Shown one piece after another: positions 1-8,206 of a stretch of DNA of 22,893 nucleotides (within the stretch, counting starts at the first letter, position 1; the number at the start of each line of letters is the position of its first letter). The position numbers were made by a program, and so were the translations under genes. The stretch is from positions 1 to 22,893 of the forward strand of contig JAOZRJ010000004.1 in NCBI GenBank assembly GCA_029931885.1. The letters are read 5' to 3'. The DNA comes from Candidatus Omnitrophota bacterium. Its GTDB lineage: Bacteria > Omnitrophota > Koll11 > Zapsychrales > Aceulaceae. Below the pieces are notes generated by a model. The model saw only the letters and a program-made list of their open reading frames with translations, was not told the origin of the DNA and ran no database searches.

Positions 1-1
1 T

Positions 2-886
2 CATATGACAACTCCGGATTATTCAAAAATCAATATTTGGATTCAGCTAAAAAGCGGAGACAACAAGGATATGGATCAGGTTACAAAGCATGTTGCTCAA
101 TATATTGAGAATAACCCTCCGCCGGTGGAAACAAGTTTTGATTGGGCAGGACTTACATATATTAATGTTGTTTGGCAGAATAATATGGTTGGAGGAATGC
201 TTAAGAATTTTATGGGGAGTTTTGTTATTGTTCTTTTTATGATGTTATTCTTGTTCCGTTCTCCGGTTAGGGCGTTAATCTCTATGGTTCCTTTAACTGT
301 TACAATTCTTTTTATTTATAGCCTTCTAGGTTTTTTCGGTAAAGATTACGATATGCCTGTTGCGGTTCTTTCTGCGCTAACATTGGGGCTGTCTATTGAT
401 TTTGCTATTCATTTTATTCAAAGGTCGATTGATATAAATAAAGAAAAAGGATCATGGGAAGAGACATCAAAAGAAATGTTTTCTGGCCCGGGTCGAGCCA
501 TTATTCGTAATGCATTAGTAGTCGCGATTGGATTCTTGCCGTTATTAGCAGCACCGTTGGTTCCGTATAAAACGGTGGGATTCTTTATGTTTTCTATAAT
601 GGCAGTTTCTAGTTTTGCAACTTTGTTTATTATACCTTCATTGATATGCCTGAATCCTAAGGTTATAGCGCAAGACGAACACGAACAATTAAGTTGCAAG
701 TGTTCAAATTGTATGTTGATTGCTTTGTTTGTCGCATGCGCTGTTGCTTATGTATTGTTTGGGTATAGCACGGTAGGATGGCAACCGATTACATTTATTG
801 TTATTGGAATAATTGTTATTTTTGCTGCTATTTGTAATTTTGCCGCTAAAAGAAAAACATGTTTAATGCAAGGAGAAGATAAATGA
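2..886 (+). CDS. RND/MMPL-family exporter, C-terminal part (5' truncated)
   Basis: This is the C-terminal part of an RND-superfamily (MMPL-like) inner-membrane transporter. The frame is open to the first base, so the Met codon at 5 is probably internal and the N-terminal half lies outside the window. Counting from that Met, there is a short periplasmic segment, then five hydrophobic helices (about 64-84, 90-112, 117-138, 166-185 and 191-215). The LSIDFAIHF stretch (129-137) fits the conserved RND transmembrane helix that carries an acidic proton-relay residue. Unusually, a CKCSNC motif (231-236) and two further helices (about 237-254 and 261-281) follow the normal C-terminus. The stop overlaps the next start (ATGA at 883). 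With the LolA-like and beta-barrel genes that follow, it suggests transport of a lipid or hydrophobic envelope component. The substrate is unknown. Confidence 0.85.
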   Translation, partial: HMTTPDYSKINIWIQLKSGDNKDMDQVTKHVAQYIENNPPPVETSFDWAGLTYINVVWQNNMVGGMLKNFMGSFVIVLFMMLFLFRSPVRALISMVPLTVTILFIYSLLGFFGKDYDMPVAVLSALTLGLSIDFAIHFIQRSIDINKEKGSWEETSKEMFSGPGRAIIRNALVVAIGFLPLLAAPLVPYKTVGFFMFSIMAVSSFATLFIIPSLICLNPKVIAQDEHEQLSCKCSNCMLIALFVACAVAYVLFGYSTVGWQPITFIVIGIIVIFAAICNFAAKRKTCLMQGEDK

Positions 887-1668
887 GAAAAATAATAAGT
901 TTACTGATTATAATATTTATTTTAGGTTTAGCCTCTACAGCAACAGCTCTCAGTGTAGATGAAATTGTAGATAAGGCAAATTTGGTTTCTAATTATGCGG
1001 GAGACGATGGCATGGCTGATGTAAAAATGACCATTACGGATTCGCAGGGAAGACAAAGATTCCGTGAGTTTAAAATATTACGGCTGGATGTTAATCAAGG
1101 CGCAGAGCAAAAGTTTTATGTTTATTTTAAAAAACCATCTGATGTGTCCGCTATGGTGTATATGGTATTGAAACAAATAGGAAAAGATGATGACAGATGG
1201 CTTTATCTTCCAGCCTTGGACTTGGTAAGACGTATTGCCGCAAGTGATAAACGTTCGAGTTTTGTAGGATCACATTTTGTTTATGAGGATGTTTCAGGCA
1301 GAGGAGTTCAGGCAGATGTACATGAATTAGTCGAAGAGACTGATAGTTTATATAAAATAAAAAATACACCAAAAGAGAGCAAGGGTGTTGAATTTAAATA
1401 TTATTTTGTATGGATTGATAAAGAAAATTTTATGCCTGTAAAGGCTGAATATTACAATGATCAAGATAAACTTATTCGCACAATAGATGTAGTAGAGGTA
1501 AAAGATGTTCAGGGGCACCCAACGGTTATGAAGTCAAAAACTGTTGACCTGGAAAGAGGCGGAGAAACTCTCATGGAGTTCTCAAATGTTAGTTATGATG
1601 TTGGTCTAACTGATAATATTTTTAAAGAAAGATATTTAAGAAAAGCTCCTTCTCAGTGGATTGAATAA
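883..1668 (+). CDS. Outer membrane lipoprotein-sorting protein-like (LolA-like fold)
   Basis: This 261-residue exported protein has a clear signal peptide: MRK, a hydrophobic run, then TATA followed by LSVDEIV, with likely cleavage near residue 22. The body resembles the LolA-like family annotated as outer membrane lipoprotein-sorting protein. Its features include a conserved FYVYFKKPSDV segment, then DDRWLYLPAL and SSFVGSHFVYED in mid-protein. Members of this family are periplasmic half-barrels that hold lipid or lipoprotein, and they are often encoded next to MMPL transporters. It starts inside the stop codon of the transporter gene (ATGA), with AAGGAG upstream, so translation is probably coupled. 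It probably carries the transporter's substrate across the periplasm. No cysteine follows the signal peptide, so it is soluble rather than a lipoprotein. Confidence 0.8.
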   Translation: MRKIISLLIIIFILGLASTATALSVDEIVDKANLVSNYAGDDGMADVKMTITDSQGRQRFREFKILRLDVNQGAEQKFYVYFKKPSDVSAMVYMVLKQIGKDDDRWLYLPALDLVRRIAASDKRSSFVGSHFVYEDVSGRGVQADVHELVEETDSLYKIKNTPKESKGVEFKYYFVWIDKENFMPVKAEYYNDQDKLIRTIDVVEVKDVQGHPTVMKSKTVDLERGGETLMEFSNVSYDVGLTDNIFKERYLRKAPSQWIE

Positions 1669-1669
1669 T

Positions 1670-2953
1670 ATGAATCTTAAAAAACACATATTTCTTTTTG
1701 TTACATTATTTTTATTTCTTTCTAGTAATTTTGCTTATGCAGCTTTTCCAGCTATTCATGGTTTTGTGGAGCTTGATTATGGAATTAAGCTAAGTGATGA
1801 CAATACAAAAAGAGATAATTTTAATTTACTTGAGCAACGTCTACAGCTAAAAAGTCTTTATAGATTTAAAGGTAATAATTTTTTAGCTAAAAAAGGCGGC
1901 GTAATAAAATTTAAGGGAGATTTCACGGTCGATGAATATTTTTCCGGTAAAACGGATTTTGAATTAAGAGAATTTAATTTGTCTCTGACACCCTTTGAAA
2001 TAATGGACGTGAAATTAGGCAGCCAGGTATTAACCTGGGGAACGGGCGATTATCTTTTTATAAATGATATGTTTCCTAAGGATTATGTCTCGTTCTTTTC
2101 AGGACGGGATGACGAATATCTTAAAAAACCCTCGTATGCCGTAAAAACGTCTTTTTATCCTGATATTGCTAATGTAGATTTTATTATTATTCCGTATTTT
2201 ACACCTAGTACGCATGCTAAAGGTGATCGGTTATCATTTTTTGATGGTTTTCAGGGAGGAATTGCCGGGGTTAATTCAGACAGGCAAATTGTTTCGCCGC
2301 CTTTTCAGATGTCTAGCAACGAGTATGCGCTTAGAATTTATAGAAATTTTGGAAGTAATGAGGCCGCATTTTATTATTTTCGAGGGTTTGATAAAAGCCC
2401 ACGTAGCTATAAAGATGAAACAGCTCGTCAGCTTTATTATGAAAGATTAGATGTTTATGGGGCTAGCGTACGTGGACCATTTGCGTCTGGCATAGGAAAT
2501 GCTGAAATAGGTTATGTTTATTCACGTGAAGACACGCGGGGAAATAATAGGTTGGTGGCGAATTCCATGCTTAAGGCCATGGTTGGATATACAAAAGATT
2601 TAGGTAATGATTTTAAAGTGGGCGTTCAATATCTTTTTGAAGAGAGAATGAATTATGACAACTATGAAAATAATTTACTTGCAACAGATTATCGTTTTGA
2701 TGAGTTTAGGCATCTTTTGACAAATCGAATCACAAAACTTTTTAAGAATCAAACGGTAATGGTGTCTCTTTTTACTTTTTTTTCTCCGTCTGACAAGGAC
2801 GGGTATGTGAGGCCCTCTATAAGTTATGACATTAGCGATCAGTGGAAGGTTACGTTTGGTGCTAATTTGCCATGGGGCGAGGATGACTTGACCGAATTTG
2901 GACAGATGAAAAAGAATAAAAATGTTTTTGTAAGAGCAAGATATAGCTTTTAA
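1670..2953 (+). CDS. Exported outer-membrane beta-barrel protein
   Basis: This is a 427-residue exported protein with a signal peptide (MNLKKHIFLF onward, cleavage after about FAYA). The mature part alternates polar and hydrophobic residues, is rich in Tyr, Phe and Gly, and ends in RARYSF. A terminal Phe after alternating residues is the classic recognition signature for beta-barrel assembly. It resembles the DUF1302/alginate-export type of outer-membrane protein found beside MMPL plus LolA-like pairs, though I cannot name the family with certainty. The frame also has a TTG at 1661, but the ATG at 1670 is preferred because GTGGA sits about 9 bases upstream of it and would be too close to the TTG. 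The start lies just past the preceding stop, so this is a three-gene operon. Its role would be the outer-membrane exit or acceptor for the exported material. Confidence 0.75.
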   Translation: MNLKKHIFLFVTLFLFLSSNFAYAAFPAIHGFVELDYGIKLSDDNTKRDNFNLLEQRLQLKSLYRFKGNNFLAKKGGVIKFKGDFTVDEYFSGKTDFELREFNLSLTPFEIMDVKLGSQVLTWGTGDYLFINDMFPKDYVSFFSGRDDEYLKKPSYAVKTSFYPDIANVDFIIIPYFTPSTHAKGDRLSFFDGFQGGIAGVNSDRQIVSPPFQMSSNEYALRIYRNFGSNEAAFYYFRGFDKSPRSYKDETARQLYYERLDVYGASVRGPFASGIGNAEIGYVYSREDTRGNNRLVANSMLKAMVGYTKDLGNDFKVGVQYLFEERMNYDNYENNLLATDYRFDEFRHLLTNRITKLFKNQTVMVSLFTFFSPSDKDGYVRPSISYDISDQWKVTFGANLPWGEDDLTEFGQMKKNKNVFVRARYSF

Positions 2954-2963
2954 GGAGGGGAAA

Positions 2964-3167
2964 ATGGTAGAAAAAATGCTTAGGGGAATAGCAGGTGCAT
3001 TTATATTATTAAGTGTAGCTTTAGCGGTAAAAGTTGACATAAGATGGCTGTGGTTTACTACATTTGTTGGGTTAAACTTATTTCAGTCAGCTTTTACAAA
3101 CTGGTGTTTGATGATGACAATTTTGAGAAAATGTGGAGTAAAAGAAAATGAAGGATGTAAAAGGTAA
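2964..3167 (+). CDS. DUF2892 (YgaP-type) membrane protein
   Basis: This small membrane protein of 67 residues has two hydrophobic segments (about 8-22 and 28-45) joined by a short loop. An FTNWCLMMTILRKCGVK tail carries two cysteines, and a third Cys is close to the end. This is the pattern of DUF2892, the membrane module found alone or fused to rhodanese in YgaP. A strong ribosome site (AAGGAGGGG at 2953-2961) precedes the ATG. Its end overlaps the start of the reductase gene by 20 bases in another frame, so the two are translationally linked. DUF2892 proteins often neighbour sulfur-transfer and thiol-redox genes, but their function is poorly defined. Confidence 0.75.
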   Translation: MVEKMLRGIAGAFILLSVALAVKVDIRWLWFTTFVGLNLFQSAFTNWCLMMTILRKCGVKENEGCKR

Positions 3168-3858
3168 TCTGATAGAAAGAATAAAACGAACCGATTTAGT
3201 GGAGAGCTTTAGATTTCTGCCTCAAGAGAAGATTGATTTCTTGCCAGGTCAATTTTTGCAGGTAATTTTTGACCCGGAAAATAGAAATAATAAAGATTTA
3301 AATAAGTTTTTATCTTTTTCATGTGGCCCTGAAAAAGATTATATAGAGGTTAGTAAGAAATTAACCGATAGTGAATTCTCAAGCAAGCTCAAATGTTTAA
3401 GGCAAGGCGATGAAGTTCTATTTAAGGCCCCGATGGGCAATTGCGTTTTTAATGATGATTGCAAGAGAATTGCTTTTTTGGTCGGAGGGATAGGGGTAAC
3501 TCCTGTTATTTCTATTTTGGAGCATATTACCGATAAAAAAAGTGATACGGAGATCTGCTTTTTGTATTCAAATTGGACTAAGAAAGATATTGCTTTTAAA
3601 GAAGAGCTAGATATTTTAAGTGAGAAAAATGAGAAAATAAAAGTAGTCCATGTTTTAGTCACATGTGATGCTGAGGATAAAGGATGCCTTAAGGGTGTGA
3701 TCGATAAGAATTTGTTAGAAAGCCAGGGAGATGATTTCTACAATAGAGTTGTTTTTATCTTTGGGCCTCCGGCGATGGTAGGTGCAATGAAGAAAATATG
3801 TGAAGAGATGGGAATTCCGAAGGATAAATTAAGGACAGAAAGTTTTATAGGGTATTAA
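3148..3858 (+). CDS. FAD/NAD(P)-binding oxidoreductase (ferredoxin reductase-like)
   Basis: This 236-residue cytoplasmic flavoprotein belongs to the ferredoxin-NADP reductase fold. The N-terminal beta-barrel FAD domain (about 1-105) includes FLPGQFLQV (31-39). The C-terminal nucleotide domain begins with GGIGVTP (113-119) and includes the late FIFGPPAMV segment. It ends in ESFIGY, an aromatic end typical of this fold. No ferredoxin domain and no cysteine motif for an iron-sulfur cluster are present. The usual FAD-binding R-x-Y-S motif is degenerate here (KFLSFS, 53-58), so flavin binding should be tested. It overlaps the DUF2892 gene and lies 40 bases before rubrerythrin, so it may supply electrons to the redox proteins downstream. 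That partnership is inferred. Confidence 0.8.
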   Translation: MKDVKGNLIERIKRTDLVESFRFLPQEKIDFLPGQFLQVIFDPENRNNKDLNKFLSFSCGPEKDYIEVSKKLTDSEFSSKLKCLRQGDEVLFKAPMGNCVFNDDCKRIAFLVGGIGVTPVISILEHITDKKSDTEICFLYSNWTKKDIAFKEELDILSEKNEKIKVVHVLVTCDAEDKGCLKGVIDKNLLESQGDDFYNRVVFIFGPPAMVGAMKKICEEMGIPKDKLRTESFIGY

Positions 3859-3865
3859 TAATTGT

Positions 3866-3871
3866 ATGCAT
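3866..3871. promoter_or_regulatory. ATGCAT motif upstream of rubrerythrin (possible operator)
   Basis: A palindromic ATGCAT, followed by AATAAA, lies about 30 bases before the rubrerythrin start. The same hexamer occurs twice before the ferredoxin-hcp genes. It resembles the core of the NsrR half-site. The flanks match that consensus poorly here, and a single hexamer in AT-rich DNA can occur by chance. Confidence 0.25.
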
Positions 3872-3898
3872 AATAAATTAATTAAGGAGGAATGAAAA

Positions 3899-4474
3899 AT
3901 GGGAGATTTGAAAGGAACAAAGACAGAAAAGAATTTGTTGGCTTCGTTTGCTGGTGAATCACAGGCTAGGAATCGTTATACATATTTTGCCAGCGTGGCT
4001 AAAAAGGCAGGATATGAACAGATAGCGGCGATATTTTTAGAAACCGCTGATAATGAAAAAGAACATGCTAAAAGGTTTTTTAAATTCCTTAAAGGCGGTG
4101 AGGTTGAAATTACGGCAAGTTATCCGGCGGGAATTATAGGAGATACTGCTGCGAATTTAAAAGCCGCTGCAGAGGGTGAAAATATTGAATGGACAAAGCT
4201 TTACAAGGAAGCAGAAGATACAGCACGCCAAGAAGGCTTTGAAGAAATAGCAGATTTGTTTAAAGAAATTGCTGAAGTAGAAGAGGAGCATGAAGAACGT
4301 TATCGAAAATTATTTAAGAATGTCACAGAAGGGACAGTATTTAAAAAGGGCAAAGTTGTAAAGTGGAAATGTCGTAATTGTGGTTATGTTCATGAAGGAG
4401 ATGAAGCGCCTAGGTCATGTCCAGCATGTGCACATCCTCAATCCTATTATGAATTACTTTGTGAAAATTATTAA
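3899..4474 (+). CDS. rbr: Rubrerythrin
   Basis: Rubrerythrin reduces hydrogen peroxide to water in anaerobes, using a di-iron site fed by a rubredoxin centre. At 191 residues it is the normal length. All expected ligands are visible: E20, E53 with H56, E94, E97, and E128 with H131 for the di-iron site, numbering almost as in the Desulfovibrio protein. The C-terminal rubredoxin domain carries C158-x2-C161 and C174-x2-C177. An extra Cys (C188) lies near the C-terminus. The start is set by AAGGAGG at 3884-3890. An ATG at 3892 is in another frame. It probably takes electrons from NAD(P)H through a flavoprotein, and the FNR-like gene just upstream is a candidate. It opens the oxidative/nitrosative defence block. 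Confidence 0.97.
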   Translation: MGDLKGTKTEKNLLASFAGESQARNRYTYFASVAKKAGYEQIAAIFLETADNEKEHAKRFFKFLKGGEVEITASYPAGIIGDTAANLKAAAEGENIEWTKLYKEAEDTARQEGFEEIADLFKEIAEVEEEHEERYRKLFKNVTEGTVFKKGKVVKWKCRNCGYVHEGDEAPRSCPACAHPQSYYELLCENY

Positions 4475-4566
4475 ATAGGGATGGGTTAGAAAATTCTATG
4501 GGATTAGTGATGCTTGATAAAGAGTTAAGCGTTAGACTTCAACCTGTGATGAATGTGGCAGCATAA

Positions 4567-5631
4567 ATGGAGACAGAGACGGAATGCTTGACTTCTAAAT
4601 GTTCGCAAAAAGGAAAGATTTGTGGATTAAGACTTCGCAATATGAAGTTTGATGAAAAAGAGATCTCGGAAGTAGTGGAGCTGTATAATCTTAAATTAAA
4701 AACAATTCATAAAGAGATAAACATTGAAGGAAGCCCAGAGAGAGCTGATTTTAGAATTGTTTTTGAAGATAAGAATAAAAAGTTATTCATTTCCGAGAGG
4801 ATTTCGTATAAAGCCTTGAATATAAAAAGGCGAATTGTAAAGTCTCTTGATTTTCTGAAAAGCAATAACCTTGAGCGAGTACATCCATACATTCGTAATA
4901 AAAAAGGTGAATACATTAGCCAGCATAAAGAATGCTTTTGGCAAATAGTTCCATTTGTGAGCGGTATTGATCTTGAGAGACCTGAATACGTTTATGACAA
5001 ATGGAGAGGGTCGGTTTTCGCTGATTTTTTAATAAAATTAAGAGATAAATCTTGTGAAATACCTTTTTTTAATAAGGCAGAATCGTTTTCTGTTAAGGAT
5101 TATATCAATGAACTTGTTAGGTCAATAAAAAAGAATAAACCAGAGATTCTAAGAGGAATTCAACCTGTTCTTGATTTTTTAGACGAAAAATACATGCCTT
5201 CTTATGACATTTTTCCTGTTGCTTATTGCCATGGAGATTTTCATCCAATCAATATGGTTTGGGGAAAGAAGGATATAAATGCGGTTATCGATTGGGAATT
5301 TACTGGATATAAGCCAGAGATTTATGATGTAGCAAACATGATCGGATGTATTGGGATTGAAGATCCCAACAGTTTGACGGGAGAACTTGTTGTAGAATTT
5401 ATAAAGAAGGTAAAAGAAGCAGGTATTATCTCAGATCATAGTTGGAAATATCTTCTTGAGTCTGTTGTCGCTCAGAGGTTTGCGTGGTTATCAGAGTGGC
5501 TGAGAAAGAATGATCTTGAAATGCAGGAAATGGAAGAAGAGTATATGAAGGTGTTGATCCAGAAGCAAGATATTTTAAGGTCTTGCTGGGAAAGTCTTGC
5601 TTCGATAAAAGGGAAATGTGTATATGTTTAA
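4567..5631 (+). CDS. APH-family phosphotransferase (aminoglycoside/choline/homoserine kinase-like)
   Basis: This 354-residue protein belongs to the protein-kinase-like APH family. The catalytic loop HGDFHPIN (222-229) supplies D224 and N229, and IDWEF (241-245) supplies the Mg-binding D242. The N-terminal lobe is weakly conserved, and the substrate cannot be read from sequence. Families in this group phosphorylate aminoglycosides, choline, homoserine or sugars. The start is uncertain. The ATG at 4567 has no clear ribosome site, and the first 25 residues contain three cysteines (7, 12, 18). The ATG at 4642 gives a more ordinary N-terminus but also lacks a site. It sits between rubrerythrin and the ferredoxin-hcp genes, an unexpected place for a kinase. 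Its role there is unknown. Confidence 0.8.
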   Translation: METETECLTSKCSQKGKICGLRLRNMKFDEKEISEVVELYNLKLKTIHKEINIEGSPERADFRIVFEDKNKKLFISERISYKALNIKRRIVKSLDFLKSNNLERVHPYIRNKKGEYISQHKECFWQIVPFVSGIDLERPEYVYDKWRGSVFADFLIKLRDKSCEIPFFNKAESFSVKDYINELVRSIKKNKPEILRGIQPVLDFLDEKYMPSYDIFPVAYCHGDFHPINMVWGKKDINAVIDWEFTGYKPEIYDVANMIGCIGIEDPNSLTGELVVEFIKKVKEAGIISDHSWKYLLESVVAQRFAWLSEWLRKNDLEMQEMEEEYMKVLIQKQDILRSCWESLASIKGKCVYV

Positions 5632-5658
5632 ATGCATTTTAAGAAGAATGGGATGCAT
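5629..5658. promoter_or_regulatory. Paired ATGCAT boxes before ferredoxin-hcp genes (candidate NsrR-type operator)
   Basis: Two ATGCAT hexamers start at 5632 and 5653, exactly 21 bases (two helical turns) apart, in the 50-base gap before the ferredoxin-hcp-flavodiiron-SOR genes. The first lies in TAAATGCATTT (5629-5639). That fits the Escherichia coli NsrR half-site AANATGCATTT, as I remember it, at all but the first base. The second is GGATGCATAAA. The boxes are further apart than the one-base gap of classic NsrR sites. An Rrf2 regulator with an iron-sulfur-type Cys triad is encoded at the end of the same gene run. Operator function is inferred. Confidence 0.35.
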
Positions 5659-5681
5659 AAATATTTATTAAAGGTGAGGAT

Positions 5682-6503
5682 ATGAAAAGACAAATTATTA
5701 AAATTGATGAAGGAAAATGTAATGGCTGTGGTTTGTGCGTTCCGGATTGTCCAGAAGGTGCACTACAAATAATAGACGGTAAGGCTCGGCTTGTTGGAGA
5801 GTTGTTGTGCGATGGGTTGGGTGCTTGCATAGGAAATTGCCCTGAAGGTGCAATTACTGTAGAGGAGCGCGAGGCAGAGGCTTATGACGAAAAAAAGGTT
5901 ATAGAAAACGTTGTTAAGTCTGGCGAAAAAGTTATAGCTGCGCATTTAAAGCATTTAAAGGATCATAAGCAGCATGAGGATTTGAAAATAGCTTTGAATT
6001 ATTTAAAGGAAAACAAAATTGATGTGCCACAAGAGGAGGTAGAGCCTCTAGCATGCGGTTGTCCTGGAACAATGATGAAAGATTTTAGAGATGATCAGGT
6101 GCCGGAAACTCTGGCGGAGCCTGTAGGAGCTCTAAAATCAGAATTACGTCAGTGGCCTACACAATTGCATCTTTTAAATCCGAATGCTCCTTATTTTCAG
6201 GATTGTGAGTTACTTGTTGCCGCTGATTGTGTTCCTTTTACTTACGCAGACTTTCATCGACGTTTTTTAAAAGGAAAAGCTCTTGTAATGTTTTGCCCGA
6301 AGCTGGATACAGGTTTAGATTCGTATTTGGAGAAATTAACAGCTATTTTTAGAGATAATAATGTAAAGTCTATTACAGTAGTAAAAATGGAAGTTCCTTG
6401 CTGCTCAGGAACATTGAGGCTTATAGAGGAAGCTCTTAAGCAGGCTGAAAAGAATATTGTTATTAAAGAGTATATGATTTCTATTCGAGGAGAAATTGTT
6501 TAA
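5682..6503 (+). CDS. 4Fe-4S ferredoxin-domain protein associated with Hcp
   Basis: This 273-residue iron-sulfur protein has an N-terminal ferredoxin domain followed by a less characterised C-terminal region. The first cluster motif is complete: C13, C16, C19 and C23-Pro. The second has C43, C49 and C53-Pro in CDGLGACIGNCP, three cysteines rather than four with altered spacing. Further cysteines (C125 and C127 in CGCPG, C175, C183, C205, and the pair C240-C241) suggest another cofactor or a redox thiol site. Proteins of this architecture commonly lie next to hcp in anaerobes and are likely electron donors to it. That is family knowledge plus position, not proof. GGTGAGGA lies just before the ATG, and hcp follows after 32 bases. 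Confidence 0.85.
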   Translation: MKRQIIKIDEGKCNGCGLCVPDCPEGALQIIDGKARLVGELLCDGLGACIGNCPEGAITVEEREAEAYDEKKVIENVVKSGEKVIAAHLKHLKDHKQHEDLKIALNYLKENKIDVPQEEVEPLACGCPGTMMKDFRDDQVPETLAEPVGALKSELRQWPTQLHLLNPNAPYFQDCELLVAADCVPFTYADFHRRFLKGKALVMFCPKLDTGLDSYLEKLTAIFRDNNVKSITVVKMEVPCCSGTLRLIEEALKQAEKNIVIKEYMISIRGEIV

Positions 6504-6535
6504 AGTTTAAATTTTAAGAAAAAGGAGAGTTAAAA

Positions 6536-8170
6536 ATGTTTTGTTATCAATGTCAGGAAACAATAAAGAATACAGGATGCACAAAAGTAGGTGCTTGCGG
6601 AAAAAAGGAAGAAACCGCAAATTTACAAGATTTATTAGTATATGTTCTAAGGGGAATAGCGATTTATGCTAGAGAGGCAAAAGAAAAAGGGATAAAAGAT
6701 AATAGTGCCGGGTTGTTCATTTCTCAAGCGCTTTTTGCAACAATAACTAATGCTAATTTTGATAATGATAGAATTGTTTCATTAATAAAAAAAGGGTTTG
6801 TTGTCCGCGATAGCCTAAAAAAGAAAAGTGGAATTTTATCAGACGAAGGGCTTCATGATGCTGCTATATGGTTTTCTGATGATGTATCTGAATTTGAAGA
6901 AAAAGCAAAGCAGGTAGGAGTTCTTTCCACTGAGAATGAAGATGTGCGCTCTCTTAGAGAGCTGCTTATTTATGGATTAAAAGGCATGGCAGCTTATACA
7001 GATCACGCAGCGATGTTGGGATTTGAAAACGAAGAAATATATGATTTTATTATGGAAGCTCTTGAGTCAACTACAAGGGAACTTTCTGTTGATGAAATGG
7101 TTGCGCTTGTCTTAAAGTGCGGAGAGGTGGCAGTTGTTGCTATGGCTCTTTTGGACGAAGCAAATACAAAAACTTATGGAAATCCTGAGATTACTAAGGT
7201 TAATATTGGAGTTAGAAGTAACCCAGGAATTCTTATTTCAGGTCATGACCTTAAGGACATGGAAGAGCTTTTAAAACAGACTAAAGGCACGGGGGTTGAT
7301 GTTTATACTCATAGCGAAATGCTTCCCTGCCATTATTATCCTGCTTTTAAGAAGTATGATAATTTTGTCGGTAATTATGGTAATGCCTGGTGGCAACAAA
7401 ATAAAGAATTTGCAGCATTTAATGGTCCAATTCTAATGACAACAAATTGTATTACGCCTGTTCAGGATTCGTACAGGGACAGAATTTTCACGACTGGAAT
7501 GGCTGGATATCCGTCGGTTAAGCATATTGCTGATAGAAAAGAAGGCGGAGCAAAAGATTTTTCTGAAATTATTGAGCTTGCAAAGAAATGCAAATCTCCG
7601 ATAGAAATCGAAAATGGAGAAATCGTTGGTGGATTCGCTCATAACCAAGTTCTTGCTTTAGCCGATAAGGTTGTAGCTGCTGTAAAATCAGGAGCGATTA
7701 AAAGGTTTGTTGTAATGGCTGGGTGTGACGGAAGACATCCTTCTAGAAGTTATTTTACCGATGTTGCAAAAACACTTCCAAAGGATACCATTATTTTAAC
7801 GGCTGGTTGTGCAAAATATCGATATAACAAATTGGATTTAGGAGATATCGGAGGTATCCCAAGAGTTTTGGACGCCGGACAGTGTAACGATTCTTATTCT
7901 TTGGTTGTTATTGCACTTAAATTAAAGGAAGTTTTTGAGCTCGACGATATTAATAAGCTGCCAATCTCGTTTGATATAGCGTGGTATGAACAAAAGGCAG
8001 TTATAGTGCTATTGGCCTTACTTCATCTAGGGGTAAAAGGCATTCGTTTAGGACCGACCTTGCCGGCGTTTTTATCTCCAAATGTTGTAAAAGTGTTGGT
8101 TGATAATTTTGACATTAAGCCGATAGGCGAAGTTGATGCAGATATTGAAGCGATGTTGGCAGGAAAATAA
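6536..8170 (+). CDS. hcp: Hydroxylamine reductase / hybrid cluster protein, class I
   Basis: Hcp carries an iron-sulfur-oxygen hybrid cluster. It reduces hydroxylamine to ammonia in vitro, and NO to N2O is its proposed physiological reaction. The N-terminal cysteines C3, C6, C15 and C21 (C-x2-C-x8-C-x5-C) match the class I, 4Fe-4S type of strict anaerobes rather than the enterobacterial 2Fe-2S type. The hybrid-cluster ligands are all present: H237, E261, C305, C397 (the persulfide position), C425, C450 and E485, with K487 nearby. At 544 residues it is close to the 553 of the Desulfovibrio protein, so it is not the shortened class III form. The C-terminal [13 protein letters not shown] block is highly typical. 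A strong AAGGAGAG ribosome site precedes it. Confidence 0.97.
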   Translation: MFCYQCQETIKNTGCTKVGACGKKEETANLQDLLVYVLRGIAIYAREAKEKGIKDNSAGLFISQALFATITNANFDNDRIVSLIKKGFVVRDSLKKKSGILSDEGLHDAAIWFSDDVSEFEEKAKQVGVLSTENEDVRSLRELLIYGLKGMAAYTDHAAMLGFENEEIYDFIMEALESTTRELSVDEMVALVLKCGEVAVVAMALLDEANTKTYGNPEITKVNIGVRSNPGILISGHDLKDMEELLKQTKGTGVDVYTHSEMLPCHYYPAFKKYDNFVGNYGNAWWQQNKEFAAFNGPILMTTNCITPVQDSYRDRIFTTGMAGYPSVKHIADRKEGGAKDFSEIIELAKKCKSPIEIENGEIVGGFAHNQVLALADKVVAAVKSGAIKRFVVMAGCDGRHPSRSYFTDVAKTLPKDTIILTAGCAKYRYNKLDLGDIGGIPRVLDAGQCNDSYSLVVIALKLKEVFELDDINKLPISFDIAWYEQKAVIVLLALLHLGVKGIRLGPTLPAFLSPNVVKVLVDNFDIKPIGEVDADIEAMLAGK

Positions 8171-8206
8171 TAAGGGTTAGAATTAATAATTAAGGAAGAC
8201 TTTATT

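Noticed and set aside
418..699. Minus-strand open frames opposite the exporter and other genes
   Set aside because: They have no ribosome sites or recognisable domains and mirror strongly supported + strand genes, so they are shadows.
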